From NCBI GenBank assembly GCA_902796705.1, contig CADBQF010000280.1, forward strand, positions 1-8,755: a DNA stretch of 8,755 nucleotides, written 5' to 3'. This DNA is from Ruminococcus flavefaciens (lineage in GTDB: Bacteria > Bacillota > Clostridia > Oscillospirales > Ruminococcaceae). A program made the position numbers and the translations under genes. Position 1 is the first letter of the stretch. Every line of letters begins with the position of its first letter. The notes under the pieces were generated by a model that saw only the letters and a list, made by a program, of their open reading frames with translations, searched no databases and was not told where the DNA came from. Of the stretch, positions 1-6,343 are shown in pieces.

Positions 1-677
1 GAGCTTTTCGCTTCGTATCCGTCCTTTATTCGGACGGTATACATATTATGCCATGTAATGTCAGTTCCGGAAGAATCAGCCTCGTCACGGAGTCTTTTCA
101 GTTCATCGAATATATCAGGATACACCATTACGGACTGATATGTATATGAAGAACCCATGAACAGATGCTCATATATTCCTGCTACGGTGAATTCATATTT
201 TCCGAATTTCGTGTCTGCACAAAATCTGTCTCCGGGACTGAGTCCATTGCTGTAAGCAGAATAAATATCGAGATAGATCTTATTGCCGCTCACGCTGTCA
301 TCTCTTTCGATGAAGCGGAGCTGGGAATATCCGTTTTCGTCGCCGTACCGCTCAAATATCCAGTCGGAGCAGCTTTTTGAGCCGGAGAATTTTTCAGATG
401 TGATCTCCAGTGAATTAAGCAGGACCACATCTGATCTCTGCCAGCTTTTCGCATGGCTCGTATTTGCAAACCACTCATCTGCTGAATTACCCTGCTCTGT
501 CGTGAAAACGAGATAATCACACACGCCGTTGTCTTTCCGCTTCGACTCGTAAAGCTCCTTGTATCCGGAAGCCATAAGCCCGGTGTGCATGAGAAGCGTT
601 GAGAGTATTATTATCAGCAGAAAAATGAGCAGTACCGATCTGTCCTTACGCAGATCAGCTTTTATAAGCTTTACCAT
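1..677 (-). CDS. ABC transporter permease, FtsX/MacB type, N-terminal part (cut by window edge)
   Basis: The visible 225 residues begin MVKLIKADLRKDRS, followed by one hydrophobic membrane segment at about residues 15-33 (VLLIFLLIIILSTLLMHTG). A long polar, presumably extracytoplasmic stretch follows to the edge, including a PAS-like/MacB_PCD-like piece (GDRFCADTKFGKYEFTVAGIYEH). One early helix followed by a large external domain is the usual start of FtsX/MacB-family permeases, whose remaining helices would lie beyond position 1. The ATG at 677 overlaps the last codons and stop of the upstream ATPase gene by 7 nt (ATGGTAA) and has GGAGG about 8 nt upstream, so the two are translationally coupled. 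With the ATPase it should form an exporter or MacB-like mechanotransmission pump, probably for peptides, lipids or antimicrobials; the substrate cannot be told. The family call is fairly secure from operon context, less so from sequence alone. Confidence 0.8.
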   Translation of the reverse strand, partial: MVKLIKADLRKDRSVLLIFLLIIILSTLLMHTGLMASGYKELYESKRKDNGVCDYLVFTTEQGNSADEWFANTSHAKSWQRSDVVLLNSLEITSEKFSGSKSCSDWIFERYGDENGYSQLRFIERDDSVSGNKIYLDIYSAYSNGLSPGDRFCADTKFGKYEFTVAGIYEHLFMGSSYTYQSVMVYPDIFDELKRLRDEADSSGTDITWHNMYTVRIKDGYEAKS

Positions 678-1435
678 CCCATATCCTCCAGAAATCTTCT
701 TATCTTTTCATGGCGTTCCTTATCGCCGCTGACGTATTTTCCTATATTGCATTCTCCGATTATGCCGCCGTCCTGCAAATAGATTATCCTGTTCGCTCTC
801 CGGGCGGATTTTATGTCATGAGTGACCATGACGACAGACTGACCGGAATTATTTATATCAGTAAGCACATCAAGAACTGCACGCACTCCGGCACTGTTCA
901 GAGCTCCTGTCGGCTCGTCAGCGAATACTATATCAGGATCGTTTATCAAGGCTCTGACAACGGCACATCGCTGTGCTTCTCCTCCTGAGAGCTGTGCCGG
1001 GAACTTTTTAGTAAGCTCCTCACTTATGCCGATACGGTCAAACAGCTTCATCGCCTTTTCGCTGAGAGCTTTCTGTTTCTGACCTGTGAGCATACCGGTG
1101 CTTATGACATTGTCCATGATGCTCATGCTGTCAACGAGATGTATCTGCTGGAAAACGAAACCACAGTGTTTTCTCCGGAATACGGCAAGTTTATCATCGC
1201 TCATGCCGGTTATATCCGTTCCGCAGTAGGTTATCTTTCCGAGAGAAGGCTTGTCCATTCCGGAGAGCGTATAAAGAAGCGTTGATTTTCCTGCACCCGA
1301 TGAACCCATGATAACAGTAAAATCACCCTTGTATATCTCCATATCAAGATTCTTGATTATATGCTGCTGTTTTCCTCCTGTAGAAAAACTCTTTGATAGC
1401 TTTTCTGTTTTTATGATGATCTCTTTTTCAGTCAT
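671..1435 (-). CDS. ABC transporter ATP-binding protein, LolD/MacB/BceA type
   Basis: This 254-residue cytoplasmic nucleotide-binding subunit hydrolyses ATP to drive the downstream permease. All expected motifs are visible: Walker A GSSGAGKS (44-51), Q-loop glutamine near 96 (FVFQQIHLVD), signature LSGGE (149-153), Walker B with catalytic glutamate at about 174 (DIVFADEPTGALNS) and the H-loop histidine near 206 (VMVTHD). The TGALNS sequence after Walker B is typical of the MacB/LolD/BceA group that pairs with FtsX-like permeases. I chose the ATG at 1435 (MTEKEII) because AAGGAGG lies just upstream with 6-7 nt spacing. An in-frame ATG at 1462 would sit inside the hairpin and has no ribosome site. 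The two-component genes immediately upstream suggest induction by an envelope stress or antimicrobial signal. The substrate is unknown. Confidence 0.95.
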   Translation of the reverse strand: MTEKEIIIKTEKLSKSFSTGGKQQHIIKNLDMEIYKGDFTVIMGSSGAGKSTLLYTLSGMDKPSLGKITYCGTDITGMSDDKLAVFRRKHCGFVFQQIHLVDSMSIMDNVISTGMLTGQKQKALSEKAMKLFDRIGISEELTKKFPAQLSGGEAQRCAVVRALINDPDIVFADEPTGALNSAGVRAVLDVLTDINNSGQSVVMVTHDIKSARRANRIIYLQDGGIIGECNIGKYVSGDKERHEKIRRFLEDMGW

Positions 1436-1450
1436 GATTATCCTCCTTAC

Positions 1451-1482
1451 AAAAAAGGTCATACAGTTTTTCCTGTATGACC
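1451..1482 (-). terminator. Perfect 10-bp hairpin plus T6, between the kinase and the ABC operon
   Basis: On the minus strand, GGTCATACAG (1482-1473) and CTGTATGACC (1466-1457) are perfect inverted arms around a GAAAAA loop, followed directly by TTTTTT (1456-1451). This is a textbook intrinsic terminator 73 nt after the histidine kinase stop codon. It ends only about 16 nt before the ATPase start codon and begins 3 nt after a -10 box. It could therefore also act as an attenuator, or as DNA it could be a repressor operator covering +1. Confidence 0.75.
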
Positions 1483-1484
1483 AT

Positions 1485-1493
1485 ATTATAACA
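1485..1493 (-). promoter_or_regulatory. Extended -10 promoter for the ABC transporter operon
   Basis: The minus strand reads TGTTATAAT, a consensus -10 box with the TGn extension. There is no good -35 hexamer 16-18 nt upstream (the sequence there is close to AAGACT), as is common for extended -10 promoters and for activator-dependent ones. The predicted start point, near 1478, falls inside the 5' arm of the hairpin at 1457-1482. The response regulator encoded just upstream is a plausible activator. Confidence 0.5.
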
Positions 1494-1554
1494 TATATTA
1501 TTTTTAAAGTCTTTGCCTGTTCTTTAACTGTTTTTTATCTGTGAGGCAATATCT

Positions 1555-2832
1555 TTATGCAAGAACGAACCAGAGTTCAACTGTGAAGCCCGCTCCGTTG
1601 TTCCGGCAGATGAGTTCTCCGCCCATTTTATTCATAAGATATTTGGATATATAAAGGCCTAATCCCGAACCGTCCATACCCTCTGCATTTGAACCCCTGC
1701 GGAATTTCTCCGTGACGAGTTCAATCTCAGTCTCCGGGACACCGCCGCCCTTATCAGAAAATTCCGCTATAAAATATCTGTCCTCGAAACGGCTCGTTAC
1801 AGTTATCTCCGTATCGGCATATTTATAGGAATTTGATATGATATTCCCGACTATCTGTTCAAGGCGGAGCTTGTCTGCATAGATGACACATTCCCTGATA
1901 TCGTTCCTTACGATCTTTTTAAGATGATCGCTCTCTGTTATTATTCTTGCGAATTCAGCCGTTGAGAACTCGTCTGTGCTGACCTGAAGCTGTTCGAGTT
2001 CTTCAAGCGTCGCATGGAACAGGTCGGAAACGAGTTTGTCTATCCGGTCGGCTTTGCTGCCTATTGCTGAGATAGTCTCCTTCTGTGCGGCATCTTCCGT
2101 AGTAAGTTCCAGAAATTCGACCATAGCCTTTATCGATGCAACGGGCGTTTTTATATCATGTGAAAGTTCAGCTATCATTTCTTTTCTGCTCCTGACAGCG
2201 GCTTCCTCACGCTGACGGGAATTTTTCAGTTCTTCACGCATTATGTCGAAGCTCTCGGTAAACGCACCGAATATATTCCCTCTGTCCATTTCGAGAGGAG
2301 TGTCAAGATCACCCGATGCGATCTTTTCAGCAAAGCCTTTGAGCTTTCCGAACGGCTCAACGACTCGTTTTTTCATCAGGATAAAATATCCCAGTGAAAC
2401 AGAGAGCATCAGCAGAGACATACCTCCGACCATTGCCGCTGCTTTTTTTCTGCCTGACTTTTGTATTTCTTCATAGATGTTGAACACTATCAGCCTGCCG
2501 ACGACTTCACCGTCTTTTTCTATATCTCTTATTATATCGTAATGGCTCGTTGCGGCTGAGACAGTTGTTGAGATACCTTCTTTTGAAGCGAAGATAAGTC
2601 CACCGCTCCTGTCTGTCACAGCATAGTCAAATCCAACGCCGTATCCGTCAGCAGTTTTTTCTCCGGAAGAAATATCCTCCCAGCCGTCCGAAATGCTTAT
2701 CAGCAGGCGGTTTATCTCAGTCGTATACTGCGGAAGCCCTTCATAATGACCGCCGCAGTATATCATGCCGCATATCGATATGCTCATCAGCATGAAAATG
2801 AGCGTATACAATATTATGTACCTCGTCTTCAC
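1555..2832 (-). CDS. Sensor histidine kinase with HAMP domain (two-component system)
   Basis: This 425-residue inner-membrane kinase partners the response regulator upstream. Order of parts: membrane segment at about 4-26; external sensor of about 105 residues with a PAS/Cache-like strand pattern (FDYAVTDRSGGLIFAS); second membrane segment at about 132-153; HAMP; HisKA with the phospho-acceptor histidine near 225 in ELSHDIKTP; then HATPase_c with N-box asparagines (NIISNSYKYA, near 334), G1 box (SDKGGGVPE, near 360), F-box (EKFRRG) and G2 box (GSGLGLYI, near 390). All catalytic motifs are intact. The start is the GTG at 2832, which overlaps the regulator's TGA as GTGA and has GGAGG 7 nt upstream. 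The frame is open further upstream, but that would overlap the regulator by about 50 nt without a ribosome site. The sizeable external domain argues against a BceS-type kinase, which lacks one. The ligand is unknown. Confidence 0.94.
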   Translation of the reverse strand: MKTRYIILYTLIFMLMSISICGMIYCGGHYEGLPQYTTEINRLLISISDGWEDISSGEKTADGYGVGFDYAVTDRSGGLIFASKEGISTTVSAATSHYDIIRDIEKDGEVVGRLIVFNIYEEIQKSGRKKAAAMVGGMSLLMLSVSLGYFILMKKRVVEPFGKLKGFAEKIASGDLDTPLEMDRGNIFGAFTESFDIMREELKNSRQREEAAVRSRKEMIAELSHDIKTPVASIKAMVEFLELTTEDAAQKETISAIGSKADRIDKLVSDLFHATLEELEQLQVSTDEFSTAEFARIITESDHLKKIVRNDIRECVIYADKLRLEQIVGNIISNSYKYADTEITVTSRFEDRYFIAEFSDKGGGVPETEIELVTEKFRRGSNAEGMDGSGLGLYISKYLMNKMGGELICRNNGAGFTVELWFVLA

Positions 2833-3524
2833 GCCTCGTCCTCCAGCATGAATCCCACTCCCCAGACAGTCTTTATGAAACACGGCCGGCTCGGATCGTC
2901 TTCTATCTTTTCACGGAGATGACGTATATGGACATTCAGAGTGACTTCGCTTACATAGTCAGTCTCCCAGACTTTTTCAAAGAATTCGTTCTTGGCTATA
3001 ACACGGTTTTTATTGCTGAGAAGATACACAAGGAGTTTGTATTCCATCGCTTTGAGAGGAAATGTCTTTCCGCCCTTTGTGACGGAGGCTTTTTTCAGGT
3101 CAACAGAAGCATTTCCGAGCTTTATCATATCTTCTTCTGCGGAAGACTTCGCTCCGCTCTCCTCATAGCGTTTCAGTGCCGCTTTCACTTTGGCAAGAAG
3201 TACGCCGAGAGAATACGGCTTGCAGATGTAATCATCGCCGCCAATACCGAGAGCAAGCAGCATATCGTCCTCCGATGACCTCGCACTTATAAAAAATATC
3301 GGTACATTCATCGTATTTCTTATTTCCCTGCAAAGATCAAATCCCGAATCAGTTCCGAGGTTTATGTCAAGAAGTATGAGCGAGCAGGTATTCTCCCTCA
3401 AAAATTCATGAGCATCTTCTGCATTGAGTACATATTCAGTCCTGACTCCCGAAATGTTGAAGTATTTTGCCGTATATTCCGCAAGTTCCGGCTCGTCGTC
3501 TATCATAAGGACACTTGTGTGCAT
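2829..3524 (-). CDS. Response regulator, OmpR/PhoB family
   Basis: This 231-residue cytoplasmic transcription factor is activated by phosphotransfer from the co-transcribed kinase. The receiver domain (about 1-118) shows the acidic pair D9/D10, phospho-acceptor D53 (LLDINL), the switch serine S80 (FFISARS) and K102 (CKPYS). The C-terminal winged helix (about 133-231) has the family hallmarks ITKLEF-like EYKLLVYLLS, the recognition region (VTLNVHIRHLREKI) and the wing TVWGVGFML. The stop overlaps the kinase GTG start. The ribosome site is weak and distant (AAGG about 11 nt before ATG in an AAGGCGGGTG context), similar to that of the AraC-type regulator in this window. Likely targets are its own operon and the downstream ABC transporter; this is inferred from adjacency. 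Confidence 0.96.
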   Translation of the reverse strand: MHTSVLMIDDEPELAEYTAKYFNISGVRTEYVLNAEDAHEFLRENTCSLILLDINLGTDSGFDLCREIRNTMNVPIFFISARSSEDDMLLALGIGGDDYICKPYSLGVLLAKVKAALKRYEESGAKSSAEEDMIKLGNASVDLKKASVTKGGKTFPLKAMEYKLLVYLLSNKNRVIAKNEFFEKVWETDYVSEVTLNVHIRHLREKIEDDPSRPCFIKTVWGVGFMLEDEA

Positions 3525-3556
3525 ATTTACACCCGCCTTCTGTCAGATTTTTACTA

Positions 3557-3585
3557 ATTATAACACATAGCAGAACTTTTTTCAA
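3557..3585 (-). promoter_or_regulatory. Sigma-A promoter of the two-component operon
   Basis: On the minus strand, TTGAAA (3585-3580), a 17-nt spacer and TATAAT (3562-3557) form a near-consensus vegetative promoter. The -10 also carries a TGn extension (TGTTATAAT, identical to the ABC operon's). The expected start point near 3550 gives a leader of about 26 nt. Expression should be substantial without an activator. Confidence 0.8.
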
Positions 3586-3609
3586 GCTGCTTCTGCCATA
3601 AGCCAAAAC

Positions 3610-3732
3610 GAAATGACCATAGGGCGTTGCTTATAATGAGGTGTATACCTTTTGAGGGAGAACCTTTTTTCAAAAGGGTTTCCATCAAAAAGGGTTCATA
3701 CTTCATTATAGCACCGCCCTATGAGTCATTTC
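3610..3732. repeat. 123-bp snap-back inverted repeat, MITE-like element
   Basis: The left arm from GAAATGACCATAGGGCG (3610-3626) is matched by the reverse complement of the right arm ending at 3732 (GAAATGACTCATAGGGCGG). Pairing continues almost to the centre at 3669-3671 (loop TTC). I count about 50 pairs broken only by single mismatches, G-T pairs and one-base bulges. Both arms carry TATAATGA reading inward, and tandem CCTTTT(G) blocks near the centre. The right end overlaps the P-type ATPase stop codon, supplying part of Leu, the last Lys and TGA. It encodes no transposase and has no obvious target duplication. It could be a non-autonomous mobile element, a strong bidirectional terminator for the ATPase transcript, or both. 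Confidence 0.75.
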
Positions 3733-5795
3733 AATTCGGTCATGCTGCGGAGACCTATTGCGAGAGTCGAAGCGTTATGGAGGAGAGCGGAAGTTGCGGG
3801 AGGTATCAGACCGAGAACACCGAGTCCTATCAGCGTTCCGTTGAAACCGATTATGGTGCGGTAATTCCAGTTTATACGCTTCATAAGAGCATTGCTCAGG
3901 CGTTTGAGATCGACGAGGGAATAAAGGTCGTCGGCTGAGATCGTAATATCCGCTATCTCACGGGCGATCGCAGCACCGGTACTTATTGCGATACCGGCAT
4001 CGGCTTCGCTCAGTGCAGGAGAATCGTTCACGCCGTCGCCTATCATAACGACTTTTCGTCCGGCTTCACGCTCGGAGCGGATAAATGCTGCTTTGTCTTC
4101 CGGCAGTACTTCGGCAAAATACTCGTCAACACCGACTTTTTGTGCGACAGCTTTTGCTGTGCGGTCGTTATCGCCTGTCATCATGACTACACGGGATATC
4201 CCAAGTTCGTGGAGCTGTTTTATAACGTCTGCTGCTTCATTACGGAGCGGATCTTCGATGCAGATAACAGCAGCCACTTCGCTGCCTATCGCAAGATAGA
4301 TATGTGAATACTCCTTTGGCAGATGCCTGAAGATACGCTCATCAGGCGGAGTGCATTTCTCGTCCTCGATAATGAAATGATAACTTCCGATAAGCACACG
4401 CTCGCCGTCTACGGTGCTTGATATACCGTGAGCAACGACGTATTCCACCTTTGAATGGAATTCTTCGTGGACAAGGCCTTTTTCCGCTGCATCGGCAACT
4501 ATGGCATTGGCAATGGAATGAGGATAATGTTCCTCAAGGCAGGCTGCAAGGCGGAGCATCTCATTTTCGTCACGTCCGCCGAAAGTGATTATCTCTGCCA
4601 CTCTCGGACTTGAATGTGTGAGAGTTCCGGTCTTGTCGAAAACTATCGTATCTGCTTCTGCAACAGCTTCCATGAAGCGGCCGCCTTTTACGGTTATACC
4701 CTCACGGCTGCAATCTCTCATAGCTGAAAGGACAGAAATAGGCATGGCGAGCTTCAACGCACACGAAAAGTCCACCATTAGTATAGAAAGTGCTTTTGCT
4801 GCATTTCTTGTGATGAGCCATGTGAGCAGCGTACCGCCCAGACTCCACGGAACGAGACTGTCCGCAAGATGAGAAGCCTTATCTTCGGCAGAGGATTTCA
4901 TTTTCTCTGATTCTTCTATCATTTTTACAATACGGTCGTAACGTCCGCCGCCGGCAGTATTTTCCACACATACCGTACATTCGCCGTCTTCTACGACTGT
5001 TCCGGCATAGACATATGCTCCCTCGGATTTGTGTACAGGTACGGATTCTCCTGTCATTGAGGCCTGATTGACCATTGCATCGCCGGAGATGACTTTTCCG
5101 TCAAGAGGTATCATCGAGCCTGTTCTGACGATCACTATATCACCCTTGGCTACTTCATTCACGGGAACAAGGACTTCATGACCGTCAGTGGTTCTCGTCC
5201 ATACCTGTTCAACTCCGAGGGACATCGTTCGTGCGAGGTCGTCTATCGATTTCCTGTGAGTCCATTCATCAAGGATATCGCCTGCATTCAGCAGGAACAT
5301 CACTGAACCGGCTGTATTGAAATCGTTCCTGATAAGTGAAACTCCTATGGCTGCAGCATCAAGAACGGATACTTCCACCTTGCCCTGCATAAGGCATCGC
5401 AGACCACGCCATATGTACTTTGATGCTTTGACGGCTGCAATTAGCTGACGAACAGGGAGAGGCAGTATTATCTTATTGACGATGCGTCTGAGGACGATAC
5501 CGGCAAGTTTGTCTTCGTATTGTCTGTTAAGTTCCCTGCCTGTGTGTTCAGGCACAAGAGCGGCATTTGCTTCGTTATCGAATGAAAAGCGTGCGAGCAT
5601 CTGTATTATATCATGTCTGTTGCAGGTATAGGCTATCACCGCATCACAAGTGCGGTCAAAGACTTTTACTCGTGTAACACCGTCAGCGGCTGAAAGCGAA
5701 TATTCTGCAATGTCAGCCTGTCTGAGAGTCATGCGGCTCATACAGAAACGCACACGCATACGTCCGTTGGATTCATGCAGTATCTTACATTTCAT
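3726..5795 (-). CDS. P1B-type metal-transporting ATPase, CtpC-like, SCALK motif
   Basis: This 689-residue membrane pump should export a divalent metal at the cost of ATP. The N-terminal 70-80 residues resemble a degenerate HMA-like fold without a CxxC motif (it starts MKCKILHESNGRMRVRF). The actuator loop has TGES (248-251). The membrane metal site reads VDFSCALKLAMP (341-352), with SCALK replacing the CPC of copper pumps. The phosphorylation site is DKTGT (D387), the nucleotide domain has EEHYPHSIAN (421-429, replacing the HP motif) and TGDND (540-544), and the hinge is GDGVNDSPAL (587-596). The last helix pair contains LLHNASTLAIGL. SCALK and the LLHN tail are features I associate with the CtpC branch, linked in mycobacteria to zinc or manganese. 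The start has AGGAGG 6-7 nt upstream. It lies 110 nt after the small acidic protein gene, and its stop codon is inside the snap-back repeat. Metal specificity is inferred only. Confidence 0.93.
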   Translation of the reverse strand: MKCKILHESNGRMRVRFCMSRMTLRQADIAEYSLSAADGVTRVKVFDRTCDAVIAYTCNRHDIIQMLARFSFDNEANAALVPEHTGRELNRQYEDKLAGIVLRRIVNKIILPLPVRQLIAAVKASKYIWRGLRCLMQGKVEVSVLDAAAIGVSLIRNDFNTAGSVMFLLNAGDILDEWTHRKSIDDLARTMSLGVEQVWTRTTDGHEVLVPVNEVAKGDIVIVRTGSMIPLDGKVISGDAMVNQASMTGESVPVHKSEGAYVYAGTVVEDGECTVCVENTAGGGRYDRIVKMIEESEKMKSSAEDKASHLADSLVPWSLGGTLLTWLITRNAAKALSILMVDFSCALKLAMPISVLSAMRDCSREGITVKGGRFMEAVAEADTIVFDKTGTLTHSSPRVAEIITFGGRDENEMLRLAACLEEHYPHSIANAIVADAAEKGLVHEEFHSKVEYVVAHGISSTVDGERVLIGSYHFIIEDEKCTPPDERIFRHLPKEYSHIYLAIGSEVAAVICIEDPLRNEAADVIKQLHELGISRVVMMTGDNDRTAKAVAQKVGVDEYFAEVLPEDKAAFIRSEREAGRKVVMIGDGVNDSPALSEADAGIAISTGAAIAREIADITISADDLYSLVDLKRLSNALMKRINWNYRTIIGFNGTLIGLGVLGLIPPATSALLHNASTLAIGLRSMTELK

Positions 5796-5810
5796 AATTA
5801 TCCTCCTATG

Positions 5811-5835
5811 AAAACAGGCCGCTTCTGCGACCTGT
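5811..5835 (-). promoter_or_regulatory. Hairpin just upstream of the P-type ATPase ribosome site
   Basis: In the minus-strand RNA, ACAGGUCGC (5835-5827) and GCGGCCUGU (5822-5814) form a 9-bp stem with one G-U pair around an AGAA loop, followed by UUU, C and then AUAGGAGG. It is too poor in U for a confident terminator. A role in partial attenuation, RNA processing or translation control between the small protein and the pump is possible. Confidence 0.45.
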
Positions 5836-5843
5836 GCCTGCGG

Positions 5844-5905
5844 ACCTGTCCGAACCGGAAATACCGGCCGGAAATACGTGCTGTATATTCTATTCTGACA
5901 GGTTC
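5844..5905 (-). repeat. Structured spacer with 10-bp direct repeats
   Basis: The spacer between the small gene and the ATPase carries CCGGAAATAC twice on the plus strand (5855-5864 and 5868-5877), which creates self-complementary CCGG/CCGGCCGG pieces. ACCTGTC (5844-5850) is also the inverse of GACAGGT (5897-5903), so the whole spacer can fold. No start codon with a ribosome site, and no promoter, was seen in it. The two genes are probably one transcript with a folded linker. Confidence 0.45.
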
Positions 5906-6202
5906 TTAGTTTTCACTTGTTTCAGCGAGATCATCGATCTCATCATCGATGAAAGCTTCTTCTTCCTCCAAAGCTCTCTGCTCGTTGATCTCCTTTGCAT
6001 CAGCGAGGATATCTTCGCAGTTCTCACGAACTGTTGTCACAGTCTGCATAACGTCAGCCTTTGCACGGAGTACGGCTGCTGTTGCCTGAGTGTAGCATTT
6101 TTTCGCATCTTTGCTCGAAAGCACTCTTATGCCAGCAGTACCGAACAGAACACCGCCTGCGAACAGTCCTACTTTTTTCCACTGGATATTGTTGAATTTC
6201 AT
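5906..6202 (-). CDS. Small PacL-like membrane protein, probable partner of the P-type ATPase
   Basis: This 98-residue protein has a short basic start (MKFNNIQWKK) and one glycine-rich membrane helix at about 11-28 (VGLFAGGVLFGTAGIRVL, with a GGxxxGxxG zipper). A likely amphipathic Ala/Lys/Val helix follows (about 30-76, ATAAVLRAKADVMQTV and DILADAKEINEQR), then a strongly acidic tail (79-97, EEEEAFIDDEIDDLAE). Cysteines lie at about 36 and 62. The architecture matches the mycobacterial PacL (DUF1490) proteins that scaffold CtpC-type pumps and carry a C-terminal metal-binding motif. In Firmicutes it looks like the family I recall as DUF6110, found beside such pumps. I chose the ATG at 6202, with GAGGTGA 5-6 nt upstream, over the in-frame GTG at 6211, which lies within that ribosome site. 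Its tail has no histidines, unlike PacL1, so metal binding through carboxylates is an inference. Confidence 0.8.
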   Translation of the reverse strand: MKFNNIQWKKVGLFAGGVLFGTAGIRVLSSKDAKKCYTQATAAVLRAKADVMQTVTTVRENCEDILADAKEINEQRALEEEEAFIDDEIDDLAETSEN

Positions 6203-6243
6203 AAAGATCACCTCATTGTTTTGTTGTATATCGGTTTATGATG

Positions 6244-6255
6244 TTATAATTATAA
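6244..6255 (-). promoter_or_regulatory. Candidate -10 region and palindrome upstream of the small protein gene
   Basis: The minus strand has TATAAT at 6254-6249, about 47 nt before the ATG, embedded in a perfect 12-bp palindrome TTATAATTATAA (6244-6255). The -35 region is poor (close to AAGAAA at 17 nt). A weak promoter with an overlapping operator, as for a metal-responsive regulator, would fit, but the sequence is all A/T and palindromes arise easily by chance in such DNA. Confidence 0.4.
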
Positions 6256-6343
6256 TACCATATATAATGAGTTTCTTCTGCTCCGTAAAGTCAGAAGTTG
6301 ATATACTCAGCTAATATCAAAATTTATCGATATCCCGTTCTTT

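Noticed and set aside
165..516. Plus-strand and alternative-frame open frames near the left edge
   Set aside because: They lie opposite or out of frame with the permease gene, whose frame from 677 is open to the edge, has a ribosome site and gives a sensible membrane protein.
1436..1462. Upstream ATG at 1462 for the ABC ATPase
   Set aside because: It falls inside the hairpin arm and has no ribosome site, whereas the ATG at 1435 has AAGGAGG at proper distance.
1513..1549. TTGCCT/AGGCAA inverted pair as terminator of the kinase gene
   Set aside because: Only 6 bp with a 25-nt loop and no U-tract; the perfect hairpin at 1457-1482 with T6 is far better.
2833..2883. N-terminal extension of the sensor kinase to 2883
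   Set aside because: It would overlap the response regulator by about 50 nt with no ribosome site; the GTGA overlap at 2832 with GGAGG upstream is typical.
3632..3637. TATAAT in the left arm of the snap-back repeat as a plus-strand promoter
   Set aside because: No -35 match at the right distance and no plus-strand gene follows; kept only as a feature of the element.
6203..6211. GTG at 6211 as the start of the small protein
   Set aside because: It lies within the GAGGTGA ribosome site that serves the ATG at 6202.
5834..6241. 135-codon plus-strand open frame opposite the small acidic protein gene
   Set aside because: No ribosome site and no recognisable product; the minus-strand gene has a ribosome site, a membrane helix and operon logic.
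6275..6297. CTTCTG/CAGAAG hairpin as terminator of the AraC-type gene
   Set aside because: Only 6 bp plus a bulge and no T-tract on either strand; the AraC-type transcript may run into the metal unit.
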